Shown here piece by piece: positions 32,600 through 44,071 of a stretch of DNA of 64,000 nt. The DNA is from Akanthomyces muscarius (Eukaryota; Ascomycota; Sordariomycetes; Hypocreales; Cordycipitaceae), in the NCBI RefSeq assembly GCF_028009165.1, contig NC_079241.1, positions 2,728,001 through 2,792,000 of the forward strand. Reading direction: 5' to 3'. The translations under genes and the position numbers were made by a program. Every line of letters starts with the position of its first letter. The stretch's first letter is position 1. A model generated the notes under the pieces. That model made no database searches. It saw only the letters and a list, made by a program, of their open reading frames with translations, and had not been told where the DNA came from.

Positions 32600-32767
32600 C
32601 TGGCCACATACACTATGCACCATTACAGTGGAAATTTGCTAATCAAAGACACGAAATGGAGCTCTAAAAAAAAGAGGCAACTACCAGTAGACCGTGTATG
32701 CATTGCGACATCCCACCGAGCGTGTCGAGCTCAGCCGTGGAGCTTTGTGAGCGAGTATCCGGCGTTG

Positions 32768-32792
32768 CCCCTCCACCACAACCCCTCCCCCT
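32768..32792 (-). promoter_or_regulatory. Clustered stress-response-element motifs
   Basis: CCCCT at 32768-32772, 32782-32786 and 32788-32792, that is AGGGG on the gene strand, about 300 nt upstream of the peroxiredoxin start. AGGGG/CCCCT is the STRE core bound by Msn2/4-type factors; function here is inferred. Confidence 0.35.
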
Positions 32793-33877
32793 CACTACCT
32801 TATTACTGCGCGGTGCTGGCGGGGGTTCGAATGATTTGCCAGTAAATTCCATCTCGAAGGGCTTTGGGTACCTGGGGCTAGCATTGGCAGCGCCCGCCTT
32901 TTCCCCCTTCGCCCCCGAATAGGGCATGGCGCATCGATTGCGTGCCCGCGACGACGCCTCATTGGCCGTCGGGGTGCGATTTTGCCATCCAGCTCTCTCT
33001 GACGCAATAGGCGCTTTCTGTGAGCTAACTGAGCTTGCCCGTAGTTTTGGTGGCGACGGACGGCTGGTCGGGGCGGTGCTGATCCACCCGGCTGAAGTCC
33101 AAAACCCCTGCATGCGCCGAGGGGCCGGACGGATTTGTAAGGTAAAAAGGTGAATTTCTTCGAGGTGACGAGACAATAGGGTGCAGTGTGAAGGAGGGCG
33201 GCACGATGACAGATTTTATGAAATGACGCAGCAACGACTTTGAGATTTTGATGTTTGTAAAGGCTTCAAAGTTTACGGGGGCTGTAGTGATGTATGCAAC
33301 ACTGCAAGAGTTGTCAATGGCTCCGTCCTCGGGACATCACACATCTGGACAACATGGTCTTTTCCCTCGAAGCTGCTTGAAAGACTACCTTACAATTCTT
33401 GCCTTGCGTTTTACTGCAGACTAGAGGATGTGTAGCCAGTCCCTTCCTCATCAAGCCCCTCGTCACGCAGGTGGCAGCCCAACCGAGCACGTCCTCTGGC
33501 CGGGCGAGGATCCGCATCCACACCCAAGCCGTGGTGCCCAGAGAATGGCGACATTGCCAGATGCTACCTGAGCCAAGTCATTGTCTCAATCGCCAGAATT
33601 GTCTTTTAAAATGCCGGAAAATGAAATTTGTATACAGAAAGCCGCAGTGCACTTTCAAGTGCATCTCAACCACAGCGCAAACAGTCAGGCTCCCTGGATA
33701 AACTCGAGCAGCAGTCCATACTCAAGCTAGGTAATTGCACAGCGGGTGTCAACTACAACTCCCTGTCTTGGACTGCCATGTGTTCATACTGGTACATAAG
33801 AACAGTAAAAACAAAAGCACGGCTAGGATGAGAAATTTAAGCACTGCTTGACAAATGACCCCAACGGCAAAAAAGAG

Positions 33878-33968
33878 CGACCACGCCAGGAGTCGAACCT
33901 GGAATCTCTAGAGATTACGGAAATCGGTTGGCCGAAATCTAGCGCCTTAGCCATTAGGCCACGCGGCC
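33878..33968 (-). tRNA. tRNA-Arg (anticodon UCG) with 18-nt intron
   Basis: A full cloverleaf can be folded: acceptor stem GGCCGCG with CGTGGTC (two G-U pairs), D-arm GCC/GGC, anticodon stem CTAGA/TCTAG, variable loop AGATT, T-arm CCAGG TTCGACT CCTGG, discriminator G. The anticodon loop is TTTCGG plus C, with an 18-nt intron (33931-33914) at the standard position after base 37. A T-run follows the 3' end on the minus strand and would serve as the RNA polymerase III terminator. A-box and B-box (GGTTCGACTCC) are intact. Confidence 0.93.
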
Positions 33969-34370
33969 CGATGAATGATAAACAGGCGCTAATTTCTCAC
34001 TATGAGCTGATCACAACTCTCGCCCCACAAATCTGCAAATGCCCTTTTCTCTCGTACAACCTGCTCCCGTAAGTGGAAACCTCGGGGTCCTGGTTACATG
34101 ACTTGGGAATAAAATAACGTTTGTTCTATATAGATGTGTATCCAATCTTATAAAAAGCGCGCCATGCCAACAAAACTCAAGTCATAGAATGGCCGCTGCA
34201 AAACTCCTGTGGCTATGCTCTTCGAGGACATATTGGCCCCCCTCACGCCAACTCTCGGCCTGCTCTCACAGGCAACGAGTCTCTAAATCCCATGTACTGA
34301 TGTAGTGTTTCTATAGTATGAAAAGCCAAAAATCAAAAACCAAAAGGTTACATAACGAGCCCAACCCAAC
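33969..34370. other. Between tRNA-Arg and patatin lipase gene
   Basis: About 400 nt: tRNA upstream flank and lipase 3' untranslated region. Nothing else seen. Confidence 0.5.
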
Positions 34371-36907
34371 TCACTCCCACGCTCCATTTCCGATGCGCCC
34401 GCCGGGACCAAACATACTGCTGTCGTCTTCGGCCTTGACGGCCTCGCTGTACTCGGGCGGCGGCGACTCCCACTTGCTGTCGTACGGGTCTGGGTCGCTC
34501 TCCTCGCTGGCCTGGTCAATGTCGGCATCGCTCGAGTGGCCCTGCTCGCTCGTTTCCACATCCTCAATCGGCTGCTGCTGCTGCTGCCAGGCACTGCGCG
34601 GAGGAGACGACGCCTCGTCCTCGGATGTGCTCGCGTACGGCGTCGGAACAGCAGCATCCGTCTTGGACGGCTGTGCTGCGCTAGGCAGCGTGAGGGGCTT
34701 GGAAAAGTCAAACTCGGCAAAGGGATTGCTCGTGGCGGCGGTTGGGGCCGCGGTGGTTGTGGAAAAGGCGGTGCTCGGTCGGGGGATGTGCATTTGGCTC
34801 TTGCTGGCTCGGTGCAGACGCGGCTTACGCGCCGCAATGGGAGAGCTGCCGCGGCTGCGACGCGAGCGCATTTCCAGGCGTTCTTCCTCGACCGTGTCAT
34901 CGTCGGTGACGTCCGCCGCCACCTCAAATGTGTGTGAACGGTCGCCCAAGCTGCGAAGGCACCCACCAGAGCGGCGTCGATGCTGCTGCTGCACAGCGCC
35001 CGACGGGGTTTCGATGCCCACGGCGTTGGGGGTAATGCCGGCGGATGGGTGGGGGATGCCAGCGCCGAGCTTCCGCAGGTCGCCTTGGCTCTCGGAGAAG
35101 ACAACTCTGGTGCGGAGACGATGGACGGCATTGTCGAGCGCGAGTTCTATCGCGCAGCGGTCTCGTATCCGGCTGAGCTTGGGCCATGTCGCCCTCTCGC
35201 CCGCGATACTTGAGCGCAGCATAAAGGCGGCGCTCGGGTTGCTCAGCAGACCGGGCAGCTCGGCCAGGCCAATCTCTGGCAGGATGGTAATGTCACCAAA
35301 GTATTTTTGGCTGAGGATGCTCTGGCACTTGGTCATTAGGTTGGGAAAGATGCCCATCTCGGCCATGAACTGCAGACGATGCAGGGCCTCATCCCTGGCC
35401 AGCGTCGTAAACATGTTGAGCCAGTCGGATTCGTCGGGGAGCGGCTGCTTCGCCTTGCGCAGCTTGGCCTCGGGGGATAAATGGTCGTCTTTGGGCAGGA
35501 AAGGAACGACGTGGGGGTTGACTTGAGACACGATGAAGTGGTTGACGTTGAACATTTCGGCCAGCCGAGTCATGGGGAGGTCGTTGTCAACAGAGCCGTC
35601 GATGAAATGCTGTGGCGAAGGATTCCAGCGGTGATGCTCGCCGGTGACGGGGTCCTTGACGAGAAGCGGTGATGAGTGAAAGACAAAGGGAAGCGAGCAA
35701 GACGCCGTCACGGCCGACCAAATCATGACGTTGGGGGCTGTGACGTAGTTGAGTAGTCGCGGCAGCTCGTACACGGATTCTGTCGAGACACAAATGTTGA
35801 GAATGCGGCGTGTGCGATTATAAGCCTCTTGAAAGGTAATATCACCCATCATGGTACGCATGACCCTCTTGAGATGTTTGATATCCGACCAGCTTCCCTC
35901 GGTGAGCAGCCGGCGGACGTGATTGAGCGTGCCAAAGTCGCTCTCTTCGTTGCCGAAGACGGCCAGGTCGCCGTGGGGAAAGTCACGGATGAGCGCGGGA
36001 ATCTCCTCGTCGGTGCGGGTGCACATGACGGCGCAGACGATACTGCCGGCGCTGGCGCCCGAGATGATGCGCGGCAGCAAGTGCGCCTCGAAGAGCGTCT
36101 TGAGGACGCCAATGTGGGACATGCCAAAGGTGCCGCCACCCGAGAGCAGCAGCGCGCTGCGGCCGAAGCTCTGGCGCGCGAGCAGCACGCCCTCGAGCAG
36201 GTCGCGGGGCTCCATGTCGTTGTTGACGGCGCTGTGGATGACGACGGCGTCAATGGTCTGCAGGGCCGAGTCGACGTAGCGCTCAATCAGCGTCTTGGTG
36301 CCGAGGTACGAGTGGCGGTAGAGGTCGACGTTGCCCATGCCGCCGAGGTCGCGCGAGAGCTCGGTGCGGATGAGGTGCATCATGGTGAGCAGGTCGCCGT
36401 TGGCGCGGGCGTCTTCGAGCGCCGTCAGCCGTTCCTCGATGAGGCACGGGTTGTAGTCGCCGTCGGAAAAGTCGCGTTTCCACTCGTCGTTGCCCTCGAG
36501 AAGGTCGAGTTCCTCGGCCGCATTTTGCCAGTGTTTCAACGTTTCAGCCTACAGCCGGCGATTCTAGTCAGCAAACGGGAACATGTGGAATAGAAGAGTT
36601 GGCAGCGTAGAAACATAGAATGATTGAGATGACGTACACTCTTCATTCGCAACGTCAGGACCTGTTTGCGTTCTTCCTTCTTGCGCAGCAACGCTCTCTC
36701 GTCGGCGCTCAAGCCATCCTTCCAGTACAGCAGCAGGTCATTGGCACCCTTGATCGACCGGGAGACCTTTCCCACAATGTTGCCATCGGATGGACCCTGC
36801 AGCCGCTGTCGAGGAGCGGCCGGTACTTCTGTCTTGTGCGAGGAGGACGACGATTTCTTGGGGCTGCTGGGTGCGCGCGACCTTCGCGGGAGGATGAGGT
36901 CGACCAT
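34371..36907 (-). CDS. Patatin-domain triacylglycerol lipase/phospholipase (Tgl3/4/5-like)
   Basis: Two exons, 36907-36638 and 36548-34371 (89-nt intron), 815 aa. The junction reads RMKSAETLKHWQNAAEELD, as in relatives. An N-terminal segment with a membrane-associating stretch (ANDLLLYWKDGLSADER, DUF3336-type) precedes the patatin domain: oxyanion motif GGGTFG at 227-232, nucleophile Ser256 in GASAG, catalytic Asp407 in HFIDGSVDND. This Ser-Asp dyad family hydrolyses triacylglycerols on lipid droplets (yeast Tgl3, Tgl4, Tgl5) and may also have lysophospholipid acyltransferase activity. The C-terminal 230 residues are Ser/Pro/Arg-rich, with a poly-Gln run, and are probably disordered and phosphorylated. 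Length is in the range of fungal homologues. Together with the Fat1-like gene it adds to lipid metabolism in the window. Confidence 0.93.
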
Positions 36908-39081
36908 GGTTTGGCGGCGAGCAGGTAAATGACAAAGACTGGTTTTTCAGGAAAGAAGATGCTCAAAAATAACCAAAACTGTACTCCATGATGTAGACAA
37001 GAAGCAGAGGGAAAGAAAACTGCTTCAAACAAACGGGCCGTGTTGTTGAACAAGGCCTGATCGCAACAGCGCGGGATCAGCGGGCGAACCTTTGTGGTGA
37101 CGTTTTGGCGGGAGACTAACCCACACCACCCCAGAGCGGGCGAGGGAGAGAATGCCGAGGGTAGACCGTACGACAACGACGGGGCAAAAGGTTTGGTTGA
37201 GAGGGCCAATTTTAAAGTTTTGTAGCTGGTGGGTTACAGCAGCTCAGCAAAACTCGTAGGAAAACGATCAGTAGAGGAGAGGAAGCAAAGGAAACAAGGT
37301 GCAAGGGGGAGAATGGGAAAATAGAGTGCAAGGACTTGATGTGTACGGACCAAAGGTATTGAAGATGATGCAGATTTAGGCTGTCAGTGATGCGTTTAGC
37401 GAGCCACCATGACAGTGTACCAGTACAGTACCTAGGTATGGCCGATGCTTACCTACCTAGGTATTAGTTATTACAGACCTATTGAGTTGCCCGCGCTGGG
37501 GCTAGCGTAGGCATGTGGGCGGGTTTGGGCCATCTGACCGCCCCCCTCCAGGTCACGCTGGCTGGCTCAAGCAGTCGCTGATGCCCGACTATCGACCTTG
37601 AGTGGGATATATCAATATAATTCATTGCACTACTGCGGGAGATCGTGGGGGTGCCCATCGCGAAACAAGTCACAAGAAAGAAAAGGCTGGAGGCGGAGAG
37701 AATGCGGGTTTCGCTGACGCATTACCAGGCCGATGTACGGACAACTGTTCTTGCATATTGTGTCTGCGGCAGAGCTACGCCGAGGGGTGGCAGATCCGAC
37801 CCGTGTTACACGGCATCTCCTCTAAAAAGGTTTCAGCGCATATGTGCTTGCTCTGGGCTGAGCTGAATGCAAGACAGTGGCTTTTCGTAGACCAAGTTCG
37901 ATTCTTGAGCCTGAAGGCGGGAGGTGCCTGCTTGCACCGATTGGCCGCTTGCCTTCACATGCCTCTACAGAATGGCCGCCAACGTAGGCGGCGTCTACCA
38001 CCTATAACCTTCAGTACATAATGGCGCTCCAAAGGGCGTGCGGGTGACAGAAAGCCGCCGCTCTAATGATAGACGAGAAGTAGGTCTTTCGTGGCTTTAG
38101 TCTAAGCCCTTTTCTGAAGATGATAATCTTCTTTGCCTTCAATTATCCTGACGGTCTTTTCCCCCTAGTTTCCTAGTATCAGTCTCTTTGTTGCCATGCC
38201 CTTGCCAGCCAGAGGTGCCTTTCCTGGCAGCACGCCCCAAGTACTGACAGAGGTGCTCGGAACCCGAACGTGGTATCTACAGGTTTCGACATCACAGGAC
38301 AGCCGAGTAGAGACAAAAGATGTCATGATATATTTGACATGGCCAAAAATCTATCTCATCGCAATGCACCTAATAAAAGGGGAAAAAACAGTCGCTGTAG
38401 TTATGCATAAGTACATACTCCATGATCCTCACCCCGCTTGCCCGTCGCTGCACTAGTTACCTTCCAACGGTCGTCGTCCTCGAGACTGTCAAGGTGGACC
38501 GCCATACTTTCTCTATTAGCCCAACCGTCTTCCAAGACCTTCCTCGATGGCATGCTGGCAGTCGCTGCTCCATGCTTTGAATCAATCCGCTTATGATGAT
38601 ATGCTCCTTTCCCCAGCTGACGCCGTGCCTTGGCCACGGCTCCAGACTCCCTCCGTAATGGGTAGATATATAGACTTGCAGTCTCAAGATGATGCCGCTA
38701 TTGTGGTTGAAAGTTCCCAAAAGTTCACGCTGTTGATATGTGCAATTGACATTTGCTCTCGCATCTCCAACGATGTTGATCACCGTCTTCACGCGCTGGT
38801 TGCCATGGCGCCGCGCCTCTGCTATCCGCCAGGACTGATACCATAGTGTGTTGCACTCTGGCGTGGCCATCTGTATAAACCTGCTCTCCATGTTGCCACG
38901 TTGCCCATCTCATTACTTCCAAGGGAGCTGTGGATATTTGTGTATCGGTTGGCTCCTCTTGCGTTGGTAGTTGTGGCGCTGCATTTGGCTGGCTTGTCAA
39001 CCGGTATGTGTGGGCATGTGTCTCCGGATACACGTCGCTAGTCATGCGTTGCTGTAGTTGTCTCTCGCTGCCAAAGGCTTC
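36908..39081. other. Intergenic 2.2 kb, no gene seen
   Basis: Lipase promoter on the left and LAMMER kinase 3' region on the right. Two copies of the palindrome TACCTAGGTA lie at 37429-37438 and 37454-37463. Confidence 0.45.
37429..37463. repeat. Paired TACCTAGGTA palindromes
   Basis: Two copies of a perfect 10-bp palindrome separated by 15 nt. They share their core with the 18-bp palindrome at 4194. Confidence 0.8.
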
Positions 39082-40995
39082 TCATCTTACGGCAGAGGCA
39101 CGCTCGGCATGCAGTCTTGCCGCCTCGGTACCGTCATCACGGGTGCCTTCTTGGAACCAGCCGTGTTGCAGTGCTTCCCTTGCCGTGATTCGGCTGTTCG
39201 GGTCAAATGCAAACATCTTGTGCAACAAATCCAAAAAGTTTGACAGAAACGGATTTGTGGGTGGTATGATTTCCTGCCCAGTGTTAGCAGCCGGAATAGA
39301 TGGGGTTTGCCCTTGCCAATCGCAACGCACCTCCAGCTTCTTCATATTATTTACAAATCGCCTCGATGCTCTGGTCGTCTCCGTGATTGGGTACTCAAGC
39401 TTGAGGCGCTTGAAATAGCTGCGTAATGGTCAGTTATTTACAAGCCAGAAAAATGCACGGCAAACTTACTTGAGTGTTCCGGGCTTGGCCGTTTTGAAGG
39501 CTTTGTTTGCTCGTTGCACCAGCGTCCTGTCGATGGGACGACCGCAGACGGCTTCCATCATGGCGAGATGTTCCCTGTTCTCATGTGTCTGGAACAAAGC
39601 ATCGCCCGTGAACAACTCGACCAGAATGCATCCTATGCTCCAAATATCGCAAGGGTACGACCAATCCACGCCGAGTATGACTTCCGGAGCTCTGTAGTGC
39701 CTAGTTGAAACAACCGTGCTATGATACTCGTCTTCGAAAGTTGCGGAGCCAAAATCAATGAGGCAAATATCCGGCTTCAGTAGGACTCGTCTTTGCTTTA
39801 CTTGACGGCAAGTTGCCGCCGAGACAGAGGGGATGTTGCGGTTGTATGTAAAGGCTTGGTAGTTGGCGTCTTGGAGAAGGATATTTTCAGGTTTCAAGTC
39901 TGTGTGCACAAGCTTGAGATCATGCAAAACTATTCCAACATGTCAGCTTCATTCTGGACAGAGCAGCATGATATCACTTACAAGCAACGCTAGTGAGCAG
40001 CTGATGGGCTATGCTCTGGATGTGGCTGTTGGGAAAAGGAGCAAAGTTGTTCGCTTTGAGAAAATCGAATATACTCGAGTCCATCAAGCCCATGGTGATG
40101 CAAATATGACCCTTGTAGTCGAAGCTGTCTCGGGGATGAATGCATCTATATCGGTTTTCTGGATCATTATTTCGTAAAGTTTGTAGGACTCGTAGTTCGA
40201 TTCTCGCGGCGTCTCGGTATTTCTGAATTGAGCGAATAATCTTGAGGGCGACGTGCTCTTGCCGGACCATGTCGAAGGCCTTGACAACCTTGCCAAATGT
40301 GCCCTGCCCGAGCAGTCTCTCGATTCGATCTAGAAAAAGCACTGGTCAGATTTGCTGAGCGCTCCATATATGACAAGTTCTTACATTGTCTTCCCACACG
40401 CTGCTCGGGGATAATGATAAAGTGTCCGTCCTCATCATCGACAGAAGCGGCACTGCTGTGGCTCTTGTCCTGTATACCGTCAGAAATTGGTCTTTGCTGT
40501 ATTTGTTTTGGATCGTTGGAAACATACATCGTGCACAATTCGAATATTGGCGTTCATTACCCTTCGGGCGGGACCCCGGGGTGGTTTGTAGTCCTCATAC
40601 TTTGGTCTCTTGACAGACGTCACACTCTGGCTAGAGCTCGGGGTGTCGTCTTGGCGATCTCCGACTCTTCGTCGTTTCCGGCCAAGGTTGGACTCGGAGT
40701 GACTTGAGCATATATTCGACCCATTTGTGGTGCCATTCCCGACCGAGCCGACCTCCGAAGGTTCGTGTGCCTTTCGCTTTCTCGTGGTCGAGACTCGGTT
40801 CTCTGTGGCCGAGGCCGAGAGCACTGGTCTGCCAGCTGTGTGGCTAGTTGTGGGATCGGGTGAGTCCTCAATCACAATGACCTCCTTCGGCAGGCCATTC
40901 TTGTAAAACGAGTTCCAGTCTGGCTGGCGAGGTGCCCTTTGAGGCGCGCAGTTTGGGGCGCTGGGCCGGTGTTGCGGAGCGACCGCTGCGGACAT
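39082..40995 (-). CDS. LAMMER/CLK dual-specificity protein kinase (Kns1/Lkh1-like)
   Basis: Six exons: 40995-40528, 40469-40385, 40329-39982, 39929-39470, 39418-39331, 39273-39082; five introns of 51-58 nt; 546 aa. Residues 1-184 are basic and Ser-rich, with KRKAHEP and GRKRRR nuclear-signal-like clusters. The kinase domain has LGQGTFGKV (192-199), a DxE-type ALKIIRS lysine region, HTDLKPEN with catalytic Asp311, LIDFGSA (DFG at 359-361) and the diagnostic EHLAMME at 420-426, the LAMMER signature. Such kinases phosphorylate SR splicing factors and transcription regulators and control stress and growth. The last intron is 57 nt and free of stops, so a retained form would carry 19 extra residues. 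Start at ATG 40995 ([10 protein letters not shown]). Confidence 0.95.
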
Positions 40996-42720
40996 GGCCA
41001 CAAGTCGATGTCGTGGTTTCTGTGTTTTTCTCTGAGGGCTTTAGGTGTTGTTCATGGTGATTTCGCTTCTCATGGTCTGGAATATAGGGTTACCAGAGAA
41101 CCATGGCCGAGGATTTGGCTGTATTTGCTTGTCACTATGGACCAGAACCGGGCAATGGATAGCAAGTAGCGAGACGGATTAAGTGTTGACCCGCCACGAT
41201 ACTACCGGCGAGCAGCGAGCACTGGGGCACACTGTGCAGGCAAAGCAACACAGCATGAACTGCGCGACGTTTGATCAGTAGGAAAGCGAGGGGTTAAAGA
41301 TCAAGCAAAAGTCGGTCAAATTTAATCTGATTGAGACAGATTTTCTTTTACTGTGTTGTGCTATGTCCATGTTTGATCTGCGTGTGCTGCCCATAGACAG
41401 CCGTCGGTGCAAACAGGCGATTGCCCGCACACTATGGGACGATCTCTAGCGCTCTGATTTGGTGATTGGAGATCCATAGAGGAACAATCGAACGCCACGC
41501 ATTGTCCCTCACAAGTAGGTGAGAAAGGTCTCAAAGAGCTGGAAGATGATAGAATATGCTCTGCAGCTTTCACTGCACCCTCTTGACCCTGACCAGCCCG
41601 ATTCAAGGTCGAATAGTGAGCAATCTCGTTCGAGCAACAGGGGGGTGGCTACGAGGCTGGTGGTCATCGCACGTGGGGCCTGTGTAGGCTGTGATGCATT
41701 TCACCACGAATTCGCGAACCTAGAGCATCCTGACCTTGAATGTTTTTGTCAGTTTTTTGCTTCACAATATATTTTCAACCCGCGTTTCTTAGGACTCACA
41801 TATAGCCGTCTCTTATTAAAAAATAAAAAAAGAAGAAAAATAGAGCGCTTGCTATCTTCACTCGCGCTGGCGATAGCCTCTCAAGACGTTATACAACAGC
41901 CAGAGGCTCATCGACTTCTTGGTAGTACAACACTCCTTCAATAAACATGTGGCAGGTTGGCCGACACCTCACAAGTTTCTCCTGTTCTTAAGCAAATTCT
42001 CCGCGCCTAGCAGGAGGCACGGCAAAATCTCTCCGTACCATTCGCAGCACAAGCGAGCTTCTAGGCTTCTGCTGGTATCGACTGCGTGTTTTTTTCTTGG
42101 AGAGAAAAGGCCGTCTGACATGAGCACTCCTGACGAGCTTAGAGATTCTGAGTTGCTAAAGCTTCCCTACTGATGTTCATGTGCTGGCCAGATCTCTTTC
42201 TGCTTGGTGCTTTGGCGGGTTACCAGCAAAAAAAAGACGCTAGTGGTTGCTAGCTACTAGAGAGAGGGATACTACGCAAAAAAAGAATGAAAATAGAAAA
42301 TAGAAAAAGAAGAAGAAGAAAAATAAAACAAATAAGAGAAATAAGAGAGATAGGGGAAGTAGTAAAAGTAGGAAAATAAGGAAAACAGAAAATATTCAAT
42401 CTATTCACGGCGTCTCTTTTTGTCATGACTTGTCTCTCCACATAGCTACCTGTGGCTCGCCTTCGCCCGGGCTTCTCAGGTATACTCTTCAAGCTAGCAT
42501 CTGGTATCTGGATGCTTTCTTCGTAGAAAAGAAATCTCGGAATTCTAGTTCTAGACTGCGGACTACTGGTCTGAAAGCATCACTGGCGACCAAGACACCC
42601 TCCTCAGCCAAGATGTCAAGTAATATGCTTGGGGTCATCATTATAGTCTGCTGTAACTATTAGGCATTCTGAAGAGGATCGTACGGAAAGATCAACTGGC
42701 TGAGCGAGAATGACACTACC
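40996..42720. other. Intergenic, partly A/G-rich
   Basis: 1.7 kb. Kinase promoter on the left. From about 41810 to 42400 the plus strand is purine-rich with runs of A and GA (42280-42390). No intact gene; it may be degraded repeat DNA, but no terminal repeats or transposase motif could be recognised. Confidence 0.4.
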
Positions 42721-43323
42721 TCAATTCTGGTTCAAGTAGTCCACGAACCCCAAATGATATATCGCTTGATTGCACGCGCAGGGTCTCACCCCTCCATCCA
42801 ATTCGTGAATCAAGCACAAACAGTGTATGTTGGGCCTATTTGGCAAAGGAGAAGTCTCTACCGGCGGCAACGGGGTCGTAGGAATGACGGGCAAGATGTC
42901 ATTATTCCGTTCTTCTTGCAAGTCGCGAGCAACTGCAGACACCTCCGGCGGCCGACCCGGTTCAACAGCACTGTTACATGCACACGGCTTTCCGACCTGC
43001 CGGCCATCGTGACCCTCTTCTGGGCAGATGCATCGGAGAGATTCCTTTGAAGCATCAAAGGTCGCGCCTGAGCCCGAGGTGGCAGTCTCGGCAGCAGTAG
43101 GGAATTGGACAGGTATCTGGGACACTTGCGCCGGACGGCAGTGGCATGGCCCTTTCTCCGTAACACACAGGCATTGTTTGATGGCCATGGCTGGCTGTGG
43201 ACTAATCAGAGCCTGTCCGTAAATTTGAATGGTGAGCATAACAATACTCACCGGTGGAGTCTCTGGAATTGTTCCGCCGAAGACGGCTATCGTGAAAGTC
43301 AAGATGAGGTAGTTTGGGTGCAT
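42721..43323 (-). CDS. Small secreted protein with three CxC...CxC modules (12 Cys)
   Basis: Two exons, 43323-43252 and 43194-42721, with a 57-nt intron that has GTGAGT donor, CTGAT branch point and CAG acceptor; 181 aa. Because the intron has no stop and is a multiple of three, an unspliced 200-aa form is also open. A signal peptide covers about residues 1-17 (MHPNYLILTFTIAVFGG). The mature protein contains three copies of one module: QCLCVTEKGPCHC, RCICPEEGHDGRQVGKPCAC and HCLCLIHELDGGVRPCAC, that is CxC, 6-15 residues, Pro, CxC. All 12 cysteines lie in these modules; the linkers are Pro/Thr/Val-rich. CxC pairs can bind metal or form disulfides; which applies is unknown. A TATA box lies at 43389-43397. 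I know no named family with this layout. Confidence 0.75.
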   Translation of the reverse strand: MHPNYLILTFTIAVFGGTIPETPPVSIVMLTIQIYGQALISPQPAMAIKQCLCVTEKGPCHCRPAQVSQIPVQFPTAAETATSGSGATFDASKESLRCICPEEGHDGRQVGKPCACNSAVEPGRPPEVSAVARDLQEERNNDILPVIPTTPLPPVETSPLPNRPNIHCLCLIHELDGGVRPCACNQAIYHLGFVDYLNQN

Positions 43324-44071
43324 CGCGGCGGTTTCGCTTACATGATGGCAAAAGCCGACAAGTCCTATTTAGGAGGGTCAGCCACTTCCTTTATATAGTT
43401 CGCCTATTGCATTTTTTTACTCCATGGTCTCTTACGCCGTACCAGTAGCTGGTCCAACCCTGACCGAGACAGGGCCATCAAAAGTGCCATCACTGGCATG
43501 TAGTTAGCGTAAGAGCTTCCACCAACCAGCCACAACAGGGTCTTCGCATGCGGTTTTGGAACATTTTGGAGAGCGAAAATGTATGATTGCTCTGCTGAGC
43601 GACGGTTCATGTCCACATTCCGATTCTGCTGGCCATTGAGAAACGATGATACTCCAGGATGATGGCAATAGCTGTGCTGATGCCTGTGTCGATTATTAGT
43701 AGCTCAGTCGAAAATGTACCACATCGAGTCAAATTCGTTCAGCTTGTCATTTCGAAACCACTGCCTACAAGGTGGCGTGCTACTCGCCGTCGACATGAGT
43801 TGCATATGCTTGCCAGTCAAGCCTGCAATGCTTTGACTGACGAATATGGTATTGACAATTGTCAATCAGGATGTCCTCAGCTAAAAGTTAGGATGTCTCC
43901 CGTTTTATCGGGGGATCAGATCGTGGCGATTTGAACCAACTCTCGACTTCGACTTCACGTCGTGCAATAAGAGGAAGAAACGACCCAAGAAAATGGCATA
44001 TATATGAAGATATAAAGGCTAGCAGTGCATCAATAACAGTGTGGTATCTCATTAATTTGCATACAAATATT
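43324..44071. other. Intergenic, promoter of triple-CxC gene
   Basis: TATATAAAG for the minus-strand gene at 43389-43397. A minus-strand ORF at 43404-43616 has a protein-like composition but no start or partner exons; see findings. Confidence 0.4.
43389..43397 (-). promoter_or_regulatory. TATA box of triple-CxC secreted protein gene
   Basis: TATATAAAG on the minus strand, 66-74 nt upstream of the ATG at 43323. Confidence 0.5.

Larger units (their letters stand above)
32473..33877. other. Peroxiredoxin promoter region, no gene seen
   Basis: 1.4 kb. Contains the peroxiredoxin TATA box and clustered CCCCT (AGGGG on the minus strand) motifs. No gene seen in the rest. Confidence 0.45.

Noticed and set aside
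41810..42400. A/GA-rich stretch as a possible transposon remnant
   Set aside because: No terminal repeats, target-site duplication or recognisable transposase or reverse-transcriptase motif could be found by eye.
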